A stretch of 64,000 nt of DNA from Shewanella psychrotolerans (GCF_019457595.1 NZ_CP080419.1:3286001-3350000), one strand, 5' to 3'. Shown: positions 1 through 9,722, counted from the first letter of the stretch. The notes: a model not told the origin generated them from the letters alone. Made by a program: numbers and translations.

Positions 1-1129
1 TAATTAACATAAAGCTTAATAACCCACTGCCGTAAGCCATTAAACTGTATGAAGCCATATCAACGTCATCAAGCGTAAAAGCCCCTCTCATAAACAGCAC
101 CATTAACATCGGCTTTGCCAATACGATAAGGCCACACATTGCGGGTAAGCCCATTAACAAAATAGCCTTAACGCCCCAATCCATGGTTTTAGCAAAACCA
201 GGGCTTTCGGCATTAACATGATTTCTTGATAATGCCGGTAAAATCACAGTGGCAATCGCGATGCCAAAGAGTCCTAAGGGGAATTCTAATAATCGATCCG
301 AATAATAAAGCCAACTTATCGATCCAGTAACGAGAAAACTGGCAATAAAGGTATCGAGCAACAAGTTAATCTGGGATACCGACACACCGAATAAAGCTGG
401 GATCATTAAGGTTCTGATCTTAACGACTCCAGGATGGTGCCATCCCCATGATGGCTTAACCAACGCATTCTCTCGGAGCAGAAAGGGGATCTGAAATAAA
501 AATTGAATAACACCGCCGGCAAACACCCCCCAAGCGAGACCAATTTCAGGCTGCTCCAATGTAGGCGCGAGATAGATTGCTGCAGCAATAATGGCGACAT
601 TTAAGAAAACAGGCGTAAAGCCAGATACCGCAAAACGTCCTCTGGTATTAAGAATCGACCCAGCCAAAGCGGTAAAGGTGATAAACCACAGATAAGGAAA
701 AGTGATCTTTAGCATTAATGATGCTAACTCAAACTTTTCACCGTTAGGCTCATCATTTAACCACGCTAAGAACCAACCTCCACCAAACAACGCAGTCAAC
801 ACAGGAGATCCAATAACGCCGATCAAGGTCACAATAGTAACCACCCCACCTAAGGTACCCGCGACTTTAGAAAGGAGTTCACGCACCTCCTCATCGCTGT
901 TCTTCTCTTGATATTCAGTAAGAACTGGAACGAATGCTTGAGCAAATGCACCTTCAGCAAAGAGTCGCCTTAAAAAGTTGGGGATTTTATTTGCGAAGAA
1001 AAAAACATCAGCGCTACTACCAGCCCCCATCAAATTAGCAATAACCACATCACGAACGAGGCCTAATACACGTGAAATCAGTGTCATAGCACTGACTATC
1101 ATTCCTGACTTAAAAAGTTTTCTGCTCAA
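1..1129 (-). CDS. murJ: MurJ lipid II flippase (5' part, runs off left edge)
   Basis: Minus-strand reading gives the N-terminal three quarters of MurJ (MviN), the inner-membrane flippase that exports lipid II for peptidoglycan synthesis. Family hallmarks visible near the start are ISRVLGLVRD, the segment ADVFFFANKIPNFLRRLFAEGAF and the following QAFVPVL, then many hydrophobic helices. I place the start at a TTG at 1127-1129 (MSRKLFKSGMIVSAMTL), because it has an AGGGG ribosome binding site 7 bases upstream and matches the usual MurJ N-terminus. An in-frame ATG at 1166-1168 would add 13 residues with no good binding site. The C-terminus lies outside the window. Divergent from rpsT, as in other gammaproteobacteria. 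Confidence 0.93.
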   Translation of the reverse strand, partial: MSRKLFKSGMIVSAMTLISRVLGLVRDVVIANLMGAGSSADVFFFANKIPNFLRRLFAEGAFAQAFVPVLTEYQEKNSDEEVRELLSKVAGTLGGVVTIVTLIGVIGSPVLTALFGGGWFLAWLNDEPNGEKFELASLMLKITFPYLWFITFTALAGSILNTRGRFAVSGFTPVFLNVAIIAAAIYLAPTLEQPEIGLAWGVFAGGVIQFLFQIPFLLRENALVKPSWGWHHPGVVKIRTLMIPALFGVSVSQINLLLDTFIASFLVTGSISWLYYSDRLLEFPLGLFGIAIATVILPALSRNHVNAESPGFAKTMDWGVKAILLMGLPAMCGLIVLAKPMLMVLFMRGAFTLDDVDMASYSLMAYGSGLLSFMLI

Positions 1130-1375
1130 AATAACCCCTAAACCGAGCACAGACAGCGACAAAATCATATAAAAAGTCGACTTAACTCTGTCGCCATGCA
1201 GCTTTTGCTGCTAGAATTGCGCACCATATTACACGAGTTAGGTTGAAGAACGCCAAGTCTGCTCTGATTAATTTATCTTTAAGATAAAGATCCGATCATT
1301 GTCATTGACAAAGTGACAAAAAAAAGGCATATTCCTCGACCTTTAAAAATATCTAACCCTTTTAGGAGTTGCACC

Positions 1376-1642
1376 TTGGCTAATAGCAAGTCTGCAAAGA
1401 AGCGCGCGCTTCAATCTGAAAAACGTCGTCAGCATAATGCTAGCCGTCGTTCAATGTTACGTTCATACGTTAAAAAAGTAATCGCTGCTATACACGCTGG
1501 CGATCACAAAGCGGCGACTGAAGCATTTAATGTTGCACAACCAATTGTTGACCGTATGGCGACTAAAGGCCTTATTCACAAGAATAAAGCTGCTCGTCAA
1601 AAGTCTCGCTTGAATACCAGAATCAAAGCACTAGCTGCTTAA
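1376..1642 (+). CDS. rpsT: 30S ribosomal protein S20
   Basis: S20, a small basic protein that binds 16S rRNA during early 30S assembly. The product is 88 residues beginning [20 protein letters not shown], which is the family length. The start is a TTG at 1376 with TTTAGGAGTTGCACC just upstream; E. coli rpsT also uses UUG. An in-frame upstream extension to 1313 is open but lacks the family sequence and is not translated in homologues. Followed by a strong terminator. S20 represses its own translation in E. coli, and the UUG start is part of that control there; the same is inferred here. Confidence 0.97.
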   Translation: MANSKSAKKRALQSEKRRQHNASRRSMLRSYVKKVIAAIHAGDHKAATEAFNVAQPIVDRMATKGLIHKNKAARQKSRLNTRIKALAA

Positions 1643-1653
1643 TTCTGTTAGCG

Positions 1654-1689
1654 ACATAAAAAAGCCGGCTTAAGCCGGTTTTTTTATGT
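1654..1689 (+). terminator. rho-independent terminator of rpsT
   Basis: Hairpin with arms AAGCCGGC and GCCGGTT around a TTAA loop, extended by A-tract/T-tract pairing and ending in seven T. It lies 12 bases after the rpsT stop. Confidence 0.9.
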
Positions 1690-1896
1690 CTAAAATTTGT
1701 GCAGACGATTCGATAGGTGGCACTGGATCAGCCGTCAATTGAGAAACAATCCTGTGTCATCAATTAAAAGCACTGCTTGTTACTGCAAAACATCAATTCA
1801 ACGACCCATGATCTATTTTGTACTAAACTCTATCCGCATTTCAGAACAACAATCATCATAGTAGTTAACATGATAACGCATCAAGCGGCGGCCAAG

Positions 1897-2278
1897 GACA
1901 AGCTAAGACGAATTGATGATGGAATAGTCATTTCCATGTGAGGCCGTTCAACGCAGAAGCAGGAAGGTAAAAAACACGCCTAACAGACTAATTTTAGCGC
2001 TTTGATGCTGTGTTAACAAGTTTGCCCCTAGTTCAACTATGCTCTTCACTCCTTGCAAACAACAAGGCCTGTATGCTCCCGACATGCTTAAGACATTTCC
2101 TCCATCCTTGGAGATCAGACGTTGTGAATGTCTTTAATGCACGACTGTATGGATATAGAAGATAGGGTAACGCATGGAGCAGTTACCGAGGAGCAATTAA
2201 AGATCTTGCCTCTTCAGCGCTAACCTTTAGTGCTAAATCGTCACTGAGCGATCACATCTTTATACTAACTGGTGTTAG
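1897..2278. repeat. dispersed intergenic repeat, copy 1 (left end missing)
   Basis: This fills most of the 775-base gene-less stretch between rpsT and the hlyU gene. It aligns over its length with 19307-19624. Shared blocks include GTGAGGCC.TTCAAC, TAAAAAACACGCCTAAC, GTTTGCC.CTAGTTCAAC, CTTGCAAACAACAAGG, GGAGCAATTAAAG.TCTTGCCTC, AGTGCTAAATCGTC.CTGAGCG and ATCTTTATACT at the right end. It carries about 55 extra bases near 2140-2190 and lacks the left terminal repeat seen in copy 2. No ORF of note. The rest of the gap (1690-1896 and 2279-2417) shows nothing I can identify. Confidence 0.85.
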
Positions 2279-2417
2279 GCTCTCTTCTTATATCTAAATT
2301 CTTGTATTACGGCCATATCAACCGACAGTCAGTAAAGTTAGACTTAAAAATTTTCCCAAAAAAAACTGGTAAAGCTTACGCAATACCAGTTTTAAAATTA
2401 AGCAATACGCTTAAAGA

Positions 2418-2723
2418 CTAATGACAATAGATAGTATTTAAAAGTTTAATAATTTCAGATACTTCTTTACTCTTTAAAGAATAAAATACTGTTTGAGCCT
2501 CTTTTCGCGTTTCAACTAAATTATCTTTACGCAGCCAAGCTAAGTGTTGCGACAGAGCAGACTGACTTAAGCCTAACTTCTTATTCATCTCACCAACACA
2601 CATCTCACCTTCACTCAGAAGGTAACATAAGATAAATAAACGACGTTCATTCGCGAGCGCCTTTAGCAATACAACAGCATTATCTGCTCGTTGCTGCATC
2701 AATTCTATATTCATTACGAGCAT
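2418..2723 (-). CDS. hlyU: ArsR/SmtB-family regulator, HlyU-like
   Basis: A 101-residue winged-helix repressor. The core ALANERRLFILCYLL, then LSQSALSQHLAWLRKD (recognition helix) and TRKEAQTVFYSL, closely matches Vibrio HlyU. That protein is a redox-responsive member of the ArsR family which has lost the metal-site cysteines and acts as an anti-silencer of virulence genes. Cysteines at residues 33 and 100 sit where V. cholerae HlyU has its redox pair (from memory); a further Cys is at 42. The first ATG has AGGAG only 3 bases upstream; a second ATG at codon 4 is an alternative start. Divergent from the peptidase gene at 2850. Targets in this organism are unknown. Confidence 0.85.
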   Translation of the reverse strand: MLVMNIELMQQRADNAVVLLKALANERRLFILCYLLSEGEMCVGEMNKKLGLSQSALSQHLAWLRKDNLVETRKEAQTVFYSLKSKEVSEIIKLLNTIYCH

Positions 2724-2849
2724 TTTCTCCTAAATCAAACCCCGCGACTAATATAGCGTTGACTTAAAGATATAGTCGGGACATAAAGCACACTTTTTGT
2801 TAGATTGTTTTCAAAAATGGGATATACGTAATAAAAATAAAGGAAACTC

Positions 2850-4256
2850 ATGAAAAGCTCCGCTCTTATCCTGCTCAGTAGTCTGCTTTTTACAGGACTG
2901 ATAGGTTGCCAACAAACACCAACAACAGACACAAATCAAAGTGTTAGTATGCTGCTACAACAACAAGCATTAAACTCGACATTAAGTTACGATATTGTCG
3001 AGTCACTTACAGTCGAAGTCGGTCCAAGACTTGCTGGCGGCCCTCAAGACTTAGTTGCTGTAAAATGGGCTGAAGATAAACTTAACTCACTAGGCTTTGA
3101 CAAAGTATACAAAGAACCGGTGCAGGTTCCTGTATGGCATCGAGGAGCTGCTAAAGCTTCGATCACAAGCCCTTACCCTCAGCCTATCGTTATTACCGCG
3201 TTAGGCGGCAGTATCGCAACGCCAAAAGAAGGCTTAACTGCGCCTTTAATACGTTTTTCTTCGTTGGAAGAGTTAGAAGCAGCCTCAACCGATGACGTTA
3301 GAGGCAAAATCGTCTTCATTGATCACATAACACCTCGCTTTAAAACGGGTAAAGGCTATGGCCTAACCGTAGGTGGCCGATCCAAGGGCGCTGTTGCTGC
3401 CGCAAAGAAAGAGGCCGTCGCTATCGTTATTCGTTCTATTGGAACCGATCATGACCGTATGGCACATACTGGTATGATGCGTTATCAAGAAGGTGTTACT
3501 AAGATCCCAGCCGCTGCGATGTCGAATCCCGACGCCGATTTGATAGATTTAATGCTAAAGCGTGATCCTAATGTTGTAATGAAATTACAACTTGAAGCTG
3601 AAAACTTAGGTTATGCGACCTCTTACAATGTGATCGGTGAAGTCACTGGTAGCAGTAAGCCTGATGAAATTGTGCTGATAAGTGCGCATTTAGATTCATG
3701 GGACGAGGGCACTGGCGCGATTGATGATGGTGCTGGCGTCGCCATCGTTACCACCGCAGGACATCTAATATCTCAATTACCGACAAAACCTGCACGCACT
3801 ATTAGAGTCGTCCTCTACGCAGCTGAAGAAATTGGACTCGTTGGTGGGAAAAGCTACGCTAAGGCACATCAAGGTGAGCTAGATAAACACTATATCGCCG
3901 CGGAATCAGATTTCGGCGCAGGTAAAATATACCAAATTGATTTTAATGTAGCTCAAGACGCCTTTAAAGCGCTGCAACAACATACTGAATCAATGCAAGC
4001 CAATGGTGTCGCATCGGGTAATAATACAGCCTCAGGGGGGCCAGATGTGTCAATGCTGCCTTCTTATGGCGTTCCAGTAGCATCTTTACGACAAGATGGT
4101 ACTGACTATTTCGATTATCACCATACGCCTAACGACACATTAGATAAAATTGATCCTGCCGCTTTAGCACAAAATGCCGCGGCATATGCACAATTTGCTT
4201 TTCTGATGGCACAATCTGAAATCGAATTAAGACCTTTAACTAAACAGAACCTTTAA
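2850..4256 (+). CDS. M28-family zinc metallopeptidase lipoprotein (carboxypeptidase Q-like)
   Basis: 468 residues. The signal peptide ends in lipobox LIGC (Cys20), so it is a predicted lipoprotein of the cell envelope. A PA-type insert occupies roughly residues 100-250 and the M28 peptidase fold about 255-455. Candidate co-catalytic zinc ligands are His280 in SAHLDSW, Asp292 in IDDGAG, the Glu pair in AAEEIGL (about 325-327), Asp354 in ESDFGAG and a His in DYHHTPND (about 424). This pattern resembles mammalian plasma glutamate carboxypeptidase (CPQ); the expected activity is release of amino acids from dipeptides. The start has AAGGAA 6 bases upstream. The last residues are affected by a 17-base tandem duplication (see 4233-4266). 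Confidence 0.88.
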   Translation: MKSSALILLSSLLFTGLIGCQQTPTTDTNQSVSMLLQQQALNSTLSYDIVESLTVEVGPRLAGGPQDLVAVKWAEDKLNSLGFDKVYKEPVQVPVWHRGAAKASITSPYPQPIVITALGGSIATPKEGLTAPLIRFSSLEELEAASTDDVRGKIVFIDHITPRFKTGKGYGLTVGGRSKGAVAAAKKEAVAIVIRSIGTDHDRMAHTGMMRYQEGVTKIPAAAMSNPDADLIDLMLKRDPNVVMKLQLEAENLGYATSYNVIGEVTGSSKPDEIVLISAHLDSWDEGTGAIDDGAGVAIVTTAGHLISQLPTKPARTIRVVLYAAEEIGLVGGKSYAKAHQGELDKHYIAAESDFGAGKIYQIDFNVAQDAFKALQQHTESMQANGVASGNNTASGGPDVSMLPSYGVPVASLRQDGTDYFDYHHTPNDTLDKIDPAALAQNAAAYAQFAFLMAQSEIELRPLTKQNL

Positions 4257-4266
4257 CTAAACAGAA
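4233..4266 (+). repeat. perfect 17-bp tandem duplication at the 3' end of the M28 peptidase gene
   Basis: The unit CCTTTAACTAAACAGAA occurs twice without any gap (4233-4249, 4250-4266). Because 17 is not a multiple of 3, the second unit changes the frame and supplies the TAA stop at 4254-4256. With one unit only, the frame would continue through KSLPNKKQAT to a TAA close to the terminator stem. Confidence 0.95.
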
Positions 4267-4280
4267 GTCGTTGCCTAATA

Positions 4281-4312
4281 AAAAACAAGCAACCTAATGG
4301 TTGCTTGTTTTT
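4281..4312. terminator. bidirectional terminator between the M28 peptidase gene and yaaA
   Basis: A 14-bp perfect stem (AAAAACAAGCAACC and its complement) around a TAAT loop, with T-runs in both directions. It lies between convergent genes. Confidence 0.9.
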
Positions 4313-4324
4313 TACTGGCTGTGC

Positions 4325-5098
4325 TTACTGCTCTTCGCGCAGAAACACGGGCTCGTGCAATGATGACTCAGCCTCACTATAATAGTAGCCAGCAACATCA
4401 AACTTAATCAACGCATCATAATCATTAACTTCATTCTCAACGATATAGCGAACCATCATCCCTCTGGCTTTCTTAGCGAAGAAACTAATAACCTTATATT
4501 GACCATTTTTCTTATCTTTAAAAATAGGGGTGATCAATTGTCCATTTAACTTTTTAGGTTTTACCGACTTAAAATACTCATTAGATGCAAGATTAACGAT
4601 AATATCATCCCCCTGCTCTGCTAACGCCGTATTGACTTGTTCGGTAATAATATCTCCCCAAAATTGATAAAGGTTACTACCGCGCGCATTGGCTAGGCGA
4701 GTCCCCATCTCAAGACGATAGGGTTGCATCAAATCAAGTGGGCGCAATAAACCGTATAAACCAGATAAGATCCTCAGCTGTTTTTGCACCCGACTTAAAC
4801 TCGCCTCAGATAAACTATCTACATCTAATCCAGTATAGACATCCCCCCTAAATGCAAACACCGCTTGTTTCGCATTATCCAACGTAAAATCAGCACTCCA
4901 CGAGCTAAAACGAGCAGCATTAAGGCCTGCTATTTTGTCGCTGACTTTCATTAATGATGCTATATCTGCCGGAGTCAACTTTCTGCACTCTTGGATCAGC
5001 TCTTTACTGTGTGCCAACAAATCGGGCAGTGTGTATTCTGTCGTTTTTGCGGGGGTTTCATAGTCCAACGTTTTCGCTGGAGACACTAAAATAAGCAT
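4325..5098 (-). CDS. yaaA: YaaA, peroxide stress resistance protein (DUF328/UPF0246)
   Basis: 257 residues, full family length, starting [14 protein letters not shown], the diagnostic YaaA N-terminus. Also present are [20 protein letters not shown] and [11 protein letters not shown]. In E. coli YaaA is induced through OxyR and lowers free intracellular iron during H2O2 stress; it has been shown to bind DNA. No OxyR site was recognised here. Monocistronic by position: a terminator lies on each side. Confidence 0.95.
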   Translation of the reverse strand: MLILVSPAKTLDYETPAKTTEYTLPDLLAHSKELIQECRKLTPADIASLMKVSDKIAGLNAARFSSWSADFTLDNAKQAVFAFRGDVYTGLDVDSLSEASLSRVQKQLRILSGLYGLLRPLDLMQPYRLEMGTRLANARGSNLYQFWGDIITEQVNTALAEQGDDIIVNLASNEYFKSVKPKKLNGQLITPIFKDKKNGQYKVISFFAKKARGMMVRYIVENEVNDYDALIKFDVAGYYYSEAESSLHEPVFLREEQ

Positions 5099-5153
5099 CC
5101 AAGTTCCTTCATTTATAGCGACTTAATTAGCACCTATCATACTGTTCAAGACA

Positions 5154-5187
5154 TAAAAAAACCACGCCTAAACAGCATGGTTTTTTA
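5154..5187 (-). terminator. terminator of the alanine symporter gene
   Basis: Stem AAAAAACCA.GC with its complement around CTAAACA, ending in a T-run in the minus direction. It lies between yaaA and the end of the symporter gene. Confidence 0.8.
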
Positions 5188-5231
5188 GATTACATCAATT
5201 CAATTTCTACATTAAAAACTAATCAACAATA

Positions 5232-6710
5232 TTAAACTTCAGGTAAAGCTTCGGTTTTATTTTGCTCATGAGTTAAGGCACTCGCACTTGGCTTTCCTCG
5301 CCAAATACCATCATCCAAACCGTTTATTTCAGGAAACTCTGCAGCATGAAATGTCGGTGTAACTCCGGCTTTAATCTGTTTCTCGTAGTCTTTGATAACC
5401 GCAAATGCAACTTTAGATAGCATGACGATAGCAGCGATATTAACTAACGCCATCAATCCCATAGAAACGTCAGCAAAGTTCCAAACTAATTGTAAAGAAG
5501 CAACAGATCCAGCCATCACCATAGCAAGCACTAGGCCTCTAAAAACATACAAGACCTTTTTACTCTTAGTTAAAAACATCACATTGCTTTCGGCATAGCT
5601 GTAGTTGGCAATGATCGAAGAAAAACAAAATAGAATAATCGCGAATGCAACAAAGTAAGCGGCCCATCCACCTAATTCATTGGTCAATGCTAACTGCAAT
5701 AAGCCTATCCCCTTTTGCTCACCAGGGTTATCGAGTACACCAGACAATAAGATAATTGCCGCAGATGCAGAGCAAATAACAATAGTGTCAACAAACACGC
5801 CTATCATCTGCACAAAGCCTTGAGATGCTGGATGGTTCGGATTTGGAGACGCCGAGGCTGCAATATTCGCTGCACTGCCCATCCCAGCTTCGTTAGAAAA
5901 TAGCCCACGAGCAATACCCGCCATCATGGCTCCCATTGCACCACCAGCAGCTTCTTCCCAGCCAAATGCGCTGCTTACTATATATTCAATAGCAGCAGGA
6001 ACTTGCTCTATATTCATCACTAATACGACCATTGCTATCGCTAAATAAGCGACCGCCATAACGGGGACGATTAGCTCAGATGCTTTAGCCACTTTCTTCA
6101 AGCCACCAGTGATAATATAAGCTGCCGCGAAAACGATAATAGCGCCGACAATCGCCTTATCAAAACCGAAAGCGTTGTTTAAAGCATCAGTCATTGTGTT
6201 GGCTTGCGCAGCATTAAAAGCAAAACCGAATGCGATGATGAGTAACAGCGAGAACAGCGTCCCCATCCAGCGTTTACCAAGGCCTCGTTCCATGTAGTAG
6301 GCCGGACCGCCACGGTATTGACCGTCACTATCCTTCACTTTATAAACTTGCGCTAGTGTGGATTCAATAAACGCTGTCGCCATCCCTAGAAGCGCAATCA
6401 ACCACATCCAAAAAATCGCGCCAGCGCCCCCAACGGTAATCGCTACGGCAACCCCAGCCATATTGCCGGTCCCAACCCTAGCAGCCATAGAGGTACAAAA
6501 CACTTGGAAAGATGAGATCCCATTGGTTTTCTCTCGTCCTTTGATGACTAACTTCGCACCATGTCCAAACATTCTCAACTGGATAAACCCTAAACGCAGG
6601 GTAAATAAGACGCCAGCAGCGACCAACACATATATCAACACACTACCCCACAGTATGCCGTTTATTGCGTTAACAGTCGCTTCGACTGAATTTAATATAG
6701 ATTCAAGCAT
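5232..6710 (-). CDS. sodium:alanine (AGCS family) symporter
   Basis: Inner-membrane amino acid/cation symporter, 492 residues from the chosen start, with about ten hydrophobic helices. AGCS signatures are RVGTGNMAGVAVAI, GGPAYYMERGLGKRW and GLFSNEAGMGSAANIAASA. I prefer the ATG at 6708-6710 (MLESILNSVEAT) because AGAAGG lies 4 bases upstream. The longer version starting at 6764 has its nearest binding site 14 bases away. Likely substrates are alanine or glycine; the sequence does not decide between them. No glycine riboswitch is visible upstream. Divergent from phosphoketolase across a roughly 425-base regulatory gap. Confidence 0.9.
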   Translation of the reverse strand: MLESILNSVEATVNAINGILWGSVLIYVLVAAGVLFTLRLGFIQLRMFGHGAKLVIKGREKTNGISSFQVFCTSMAARVGTGNMAGVAVAITVGGAGAIFWMWLIALLGMATAFIESTLAQVYKVKDSDGQYRGGPAYYMERGLGKRWMGTLFSLLLIIAFGFAFNAAQANTMTDALNNAFGFDKAIVGAIIVFAAAYIITGGLKKVAKASELIVPVMAVAYLAIAMVVLVMNIEQVPAAIEYIVSSAFGWEEAAGGAMGAMMAGIARGLFSNEAGMGSAANIAASASPNPNHPASQGFVQMIGVFVDTIVICSASAAIILLSGVLDNPGEQKGIGLLQLALTNELGGWAAYFVAFAIILFCFSSIIANYSYAESNVMFLTKSKKVLYVFRGLVLAMVMAGSVASLQLVWNFADVSMGLMALVNIAAIVMLSKVAFAVIKDYEKQIKAGVTPTFHAAEFPEINGLDDGIWRGKPSASALTHEQNKTEALPEV

Positions 6711-6901
6711 AGTACCTTCTAACCCCGTAAACGATGACAGCAAAACCAATAGCTCAGATAGCATCGTTGTTTTAATTTCCTTCCCGAATTGATCGAAGAA
6801 TATCGGTAGAAATTTCTTTTAGAATTATCCTTTCATGATGCCAAAACATCATGTCTACCAGATTCGACGCGACAAAATAGCATACCACCAAAAATACACC
6901 G

Positions 6902-6917
6902 CGTGACACAGATCACA
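6902..6917. promoter_or_regulatory. CRP-like operator in the symporter/xfp divergent region
   Basis: CGTGACACAGATCACA fits TGTGA-N6-TCACA with one mismatch and contains perfect GTGA-N6-TCAC symmetry. It lies about 190 bases upstream of the symporter start and about 220 upstream of xfp. The remainder of the gap (6711-7061) is AT-rich with no other recognised element. Confidence 0.5.
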
Positions 6918-7061
6918 ATTACCCATTTACATGACATTGGCATCACGTGACAAAACACGAGCAAACCACTGTATTAACAAGAATAACAGTGTTTTTACAT
7001 GCAATTTTAACAATCAGCTAAATTTCATGACTTTTAAAAAATAAGATATTGGACACGTTTT

Positions 7062-7076
7062 TGTAATAAAATTACA
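7062..7076. promoter_or_regulatory. HexR-type operator upstream of phosphoketolase
   Basis: TGTAATAAAATTACA is a perfect match to the TGTAAT-N3-ATTACA palindrome described for HexR, the KDPG-responsive regulator of central carbon metabolism in Shewanella and relatives. Symmetry extends outward as TTTGTAAT...ATTACAAA. It lies 60 bases upstream of the xfp start, an operator-like position. Confidence 0.7.
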
Positions 7077-7136
7077 AATATAGTTACTCACAGAAGATTT
7101 GATTAACTTTATGCTTACCATTAAATGGGGTTCTTT

Positions 7137-9500
7137 ATGTCACAACAAGAGATCAGTGCACTTAAGAAATTTGTTAGAGCGACCAACTTCCTCGCTACTT
7201 CGCAAATTTACTTAAAACAAAACGTACTACACAAACGTCCTTTAGAGCACAGCGATATCAAGCCTAGACTGTTAGGACACTGGGGCACATGCCCTGGTAT
7301 TAACTTCGTTTATGCTAACGTTAACCGTCTCATCACCAAACATAACCGCCCTTTCGTATATTTGGTCGGTCCTGGTCATGGATTTCCTGCTGTACAAGCT
7401 AACCTTTTCATGGAAGGTTCGCTAAGCCATTACTACCCAGAAATCATTCCATACAATGAGACTGGTATTGAAGATATCTGTAAGAAATTTTCAGCTGCGT
7501 ATGGTTACCCATCACACGCTAACCCTGAAGCACCAGGGCAAATTCTAGAAGGTGGTGAATTAGGCTACTCTCTTTCAGTTGCATGGGGTGCCGTACTCGA
7601 TAACCCAGACCTGATCGCTGCTTGTCTTATTGGTGATGGTGAATCTGAAACAGGTCCATTGGCAGCATCTTGGTATGCCAACCGCCTAGTTTCTCCAAAA
7701 AATAACGGTGCAGTATTACCGATCGTTCATATCAACGGCTACAAAATCTCAGGCCCAACACGTATGGGACGTATGAGCCATGAAGAGCTAGATCTTGAGT
7801 TTAGAGGTTTAGGCTATCACCCAATTATCGTTGATGATGAGCTAGAAGAAGACGTATACGTTCAAATGACTGCCGCAATGGATAAGTCATATGAAATAAT
7901 CAACGATATCCAAACTCGTGCTCGCTCAGGCGAAGATATTGTTAAGCCACGCTGGCCCGTTATCCTTATGCGTACCGCAAAAGGCTGGACAGGTACTGCC
8001 GAATTTGGCGGTAAAAAACTTGAAGGTAACTGTGAATCACACCAAGTTATCGTTAACAAGTGTGAAACAGACAAGAGTCACCTTGATGCATTAGAAGCTT
8101 GGCTAGCAAGCTATAAATTTAATGAGCTATACACCATCAATGACAAAGGTGAATTGATTTTTGATGAAGAGATCCAATCTTTACTTCCTCCAAAAGAGCT
8201 GACTTGCGGACGTCAAAAGTTAAGTTATGGTGGTGAAGTTGTTCGTGCATTAGCACTGCCAGATCTAGAAAAGCTCGCCTACGGTCCTGAAACACCTCGC
8301 GGTCAACGTGGTCTATCCATGTATAAAATGGGTGAATGGATGCGTGATGCGATGAAACTCAACCGAGATCAACGCAACCTACGTATTTTCTGCCCTGACG
8401 AAACTTACTCAAATCAGCTTCAAGCCGTATTTGAAGAGACAGATCGTGCTTGGCAGTGGCCAATCGAGAGCTGGGACGAAGATATGTCTCGCGACGGTCG
8501 CGTCATTGAACTGCTTTCTGAAAACTTACTGTTTGGTATGCTTCACGGCTACACAGTAACAGGTCGTCATGCGATGTTCCCAACTTATGAGGCGTTCTCA
8601 CAAGTGGTATCATCTATGGCTGACCAGTACTGTAAATATGTATACGCTAGCCAAGGTGTGCATTTCCGTAAACCTGTTCCAGCATGTAACGTGGTATTGT
8701 CTTCGCTACTTGAGCGCCAAGACCATAACGGTTACTCACATCAAAACCCATCATTCTTGGGTGCGATGTTAGAGAAGCATCCTAAGATCATCTCTGCTTA
8801 TCTACCAGCTGATGGTAACAGCACGTTAGTGTATACCGAGCGCGCATATCAAGATCGTGACAAGCTAAACATCTTAGTGGCAGGTAAAAAAGAGTTACCA
8901 CAATGGCTAACGCTTGCTGAAGCTCGCCAACAAGCTAAAGATGGTGTCATGGTTTGGGATTTTGCCTCAGATGAAAACCCAGATGTTGTCCTTGTTGGTT
9001 GTGGTGACTATGTCACACAAGAAGCAATGGCGTCACTAGTGCTTATTAGAGAACTACTACCAAAAGTACGTATCCGCTTCGTCAGCGTCACTGAGTTGAC
9101 TAGCAGTGGTCTAGGTAGCCTAGAGTTCCAAAGCAAGCCATGGTTGATGGATGAAGTGTTCACTGCCGATAAAGGTGTGGTGTTTAACTATCACGGTTAT
9201 CCAAATACAATTAAGAAATTGGTATTTGATTACAAAGGCAGCCACAGATTCCGCATCAAAGGCTACGAAGAGGAAGGTTCTACTACGACTCCATTTGATA
9301 TGGGTGTACGTAACGGTACTTCTCGCTACCACCTTGTTATCGACATGGCATACAAGCTATTCCAACAAGGCGTTATCGACGAAACTCAGCACGTAGGTAT
9401 CACAACAGACATGCTGCAACGTCTTGTAGACCATAGAAACTACATTAAGGCGAACGGTGTAGACCCAAGCAATATCGAAAACTGGGTTTGGACTCGTTAA
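7137..9500 (+). CDS. xfp: D-xylulose 5-phosphate/fructose 6-phosphate phosphoketolase
   Basis: Thiamine diphosphate enzyme of 787 residues that cleaves xylulose 5-phosphate (and often fructose 6-phosphate) with phosphate, giving acetyl phosphate plus glyceraldehyde 3-phosphate or erythrose 4-phosphate. Visible signatures are GHWGTCPG, LVGPGHG, the ThDP motif GDGESETGPLAASW and HQNPSFLG further on. The ATG at 7137 is chosen because GGGG lies 6 bases before it; that G-run is part of the in-frame upstream ATGGGG at 7125. Monocistronic with its own terminator. A HexR-type palindrome upstream links it to glycolytic and pentose-phosphate control, consistent with tal-pgi 1.6 kb downstream. Confidence 0.95.
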   Translation: MSQQEISALKKFVRATNFLATSQIYLKQNVLHKRPLEHSDIKPRLLGHWGTCPGINFVYANVNRLITKHNRPFVYLVGPGHGFPAVQANLFMEGSLSHYYPEIIPYNETGIEDICKKFSAAYGYPSHANPEAPGQILEGGELGYSLSVAWGAVLDNPDLIAACLIGDGESETGPLAASWYANRLVSPKNNGAVLPIVHINGYKISGPTRMGRMSHEELDLEFRGLGYHPIIVDDELEEDVYVQMTAAMDKSYEIINDIQTRARSGEDIVKPRWPVILMRTAKGWTGTAEFGGKKLEGNCESHQVIVNKCETDKSHLDALEAWLASYKFNELYTINDKGELIFDEEIQSLLPPKELTCGRQKLSYGGEVVRALALPDLEKLAYGPETPRGQRGLSMYKMGEWMRDAMKLNRDQRNLRIFCPDETYSNQLQAVFEETDRAWQWPIESWDEDMSRDGRVIELLSENLLFGMLHGYTVTGRHAMFPTYEAFSQVVSSMADQYCKYVYASQGVHFRKPVPACNVVLSSLLERQDHNGYSHQNPSFLGAMLEKHPKIISAYLPADGNSTLVYTERAYQDRDKLNILVAGKKELPQWLTLAEARQQAKDGVMVWDFASDENPDVVLVGCGDYVTQEAMASLVLIRELLPKVRIRFVSVTELTSSGLGSLEFQSKPWLMDEVFTADKGVVFNYHGYPNTIKKLVFDYKGSHRFRIKGYEEEGSTTTPFDMGVRNGTSRYHLVIDMAYKLFQQGVIDETQHVGITTDMLQRLVDHRNYIKANGVDPSNIENWVWTR

Positions 9501-9525
9501 TCATTTGGTAAAATGATTTAGCATT

Positions 9526-9557
9526 AAAAGGGGCTTTCGAAAGAAAGCCCCTTTTTT
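9526..9557 (+). terminator. terminator of phosphoketolase gene
   Basis: Stem AAAAGGGGCTTTC with its complement GAAAGCCCC followed by six T. Confidence 0.92.
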
Positions 9558-9722
9558 ATTTAAATACCATATTTCCTTGATGTATGGAAAAAACATCATT
9601 TTCAGTGGATAATACTAACGCTGGCGATAATACAAAGGATCCCTCCGCAAAGTGCTGGCGTGTTTTTAAAGAATTAAAAATAGCATTGAGGGAAAGAGAT
9701 TAAAAATCAAAGGAATTGGAAA

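Noticed and set aside
6358..6792. 144-codon ORF antisense to the alanine symporter
   Set aside because: A shadow frame of a conserved membrane protein gene; composition is the complement of the AGCS motifs.
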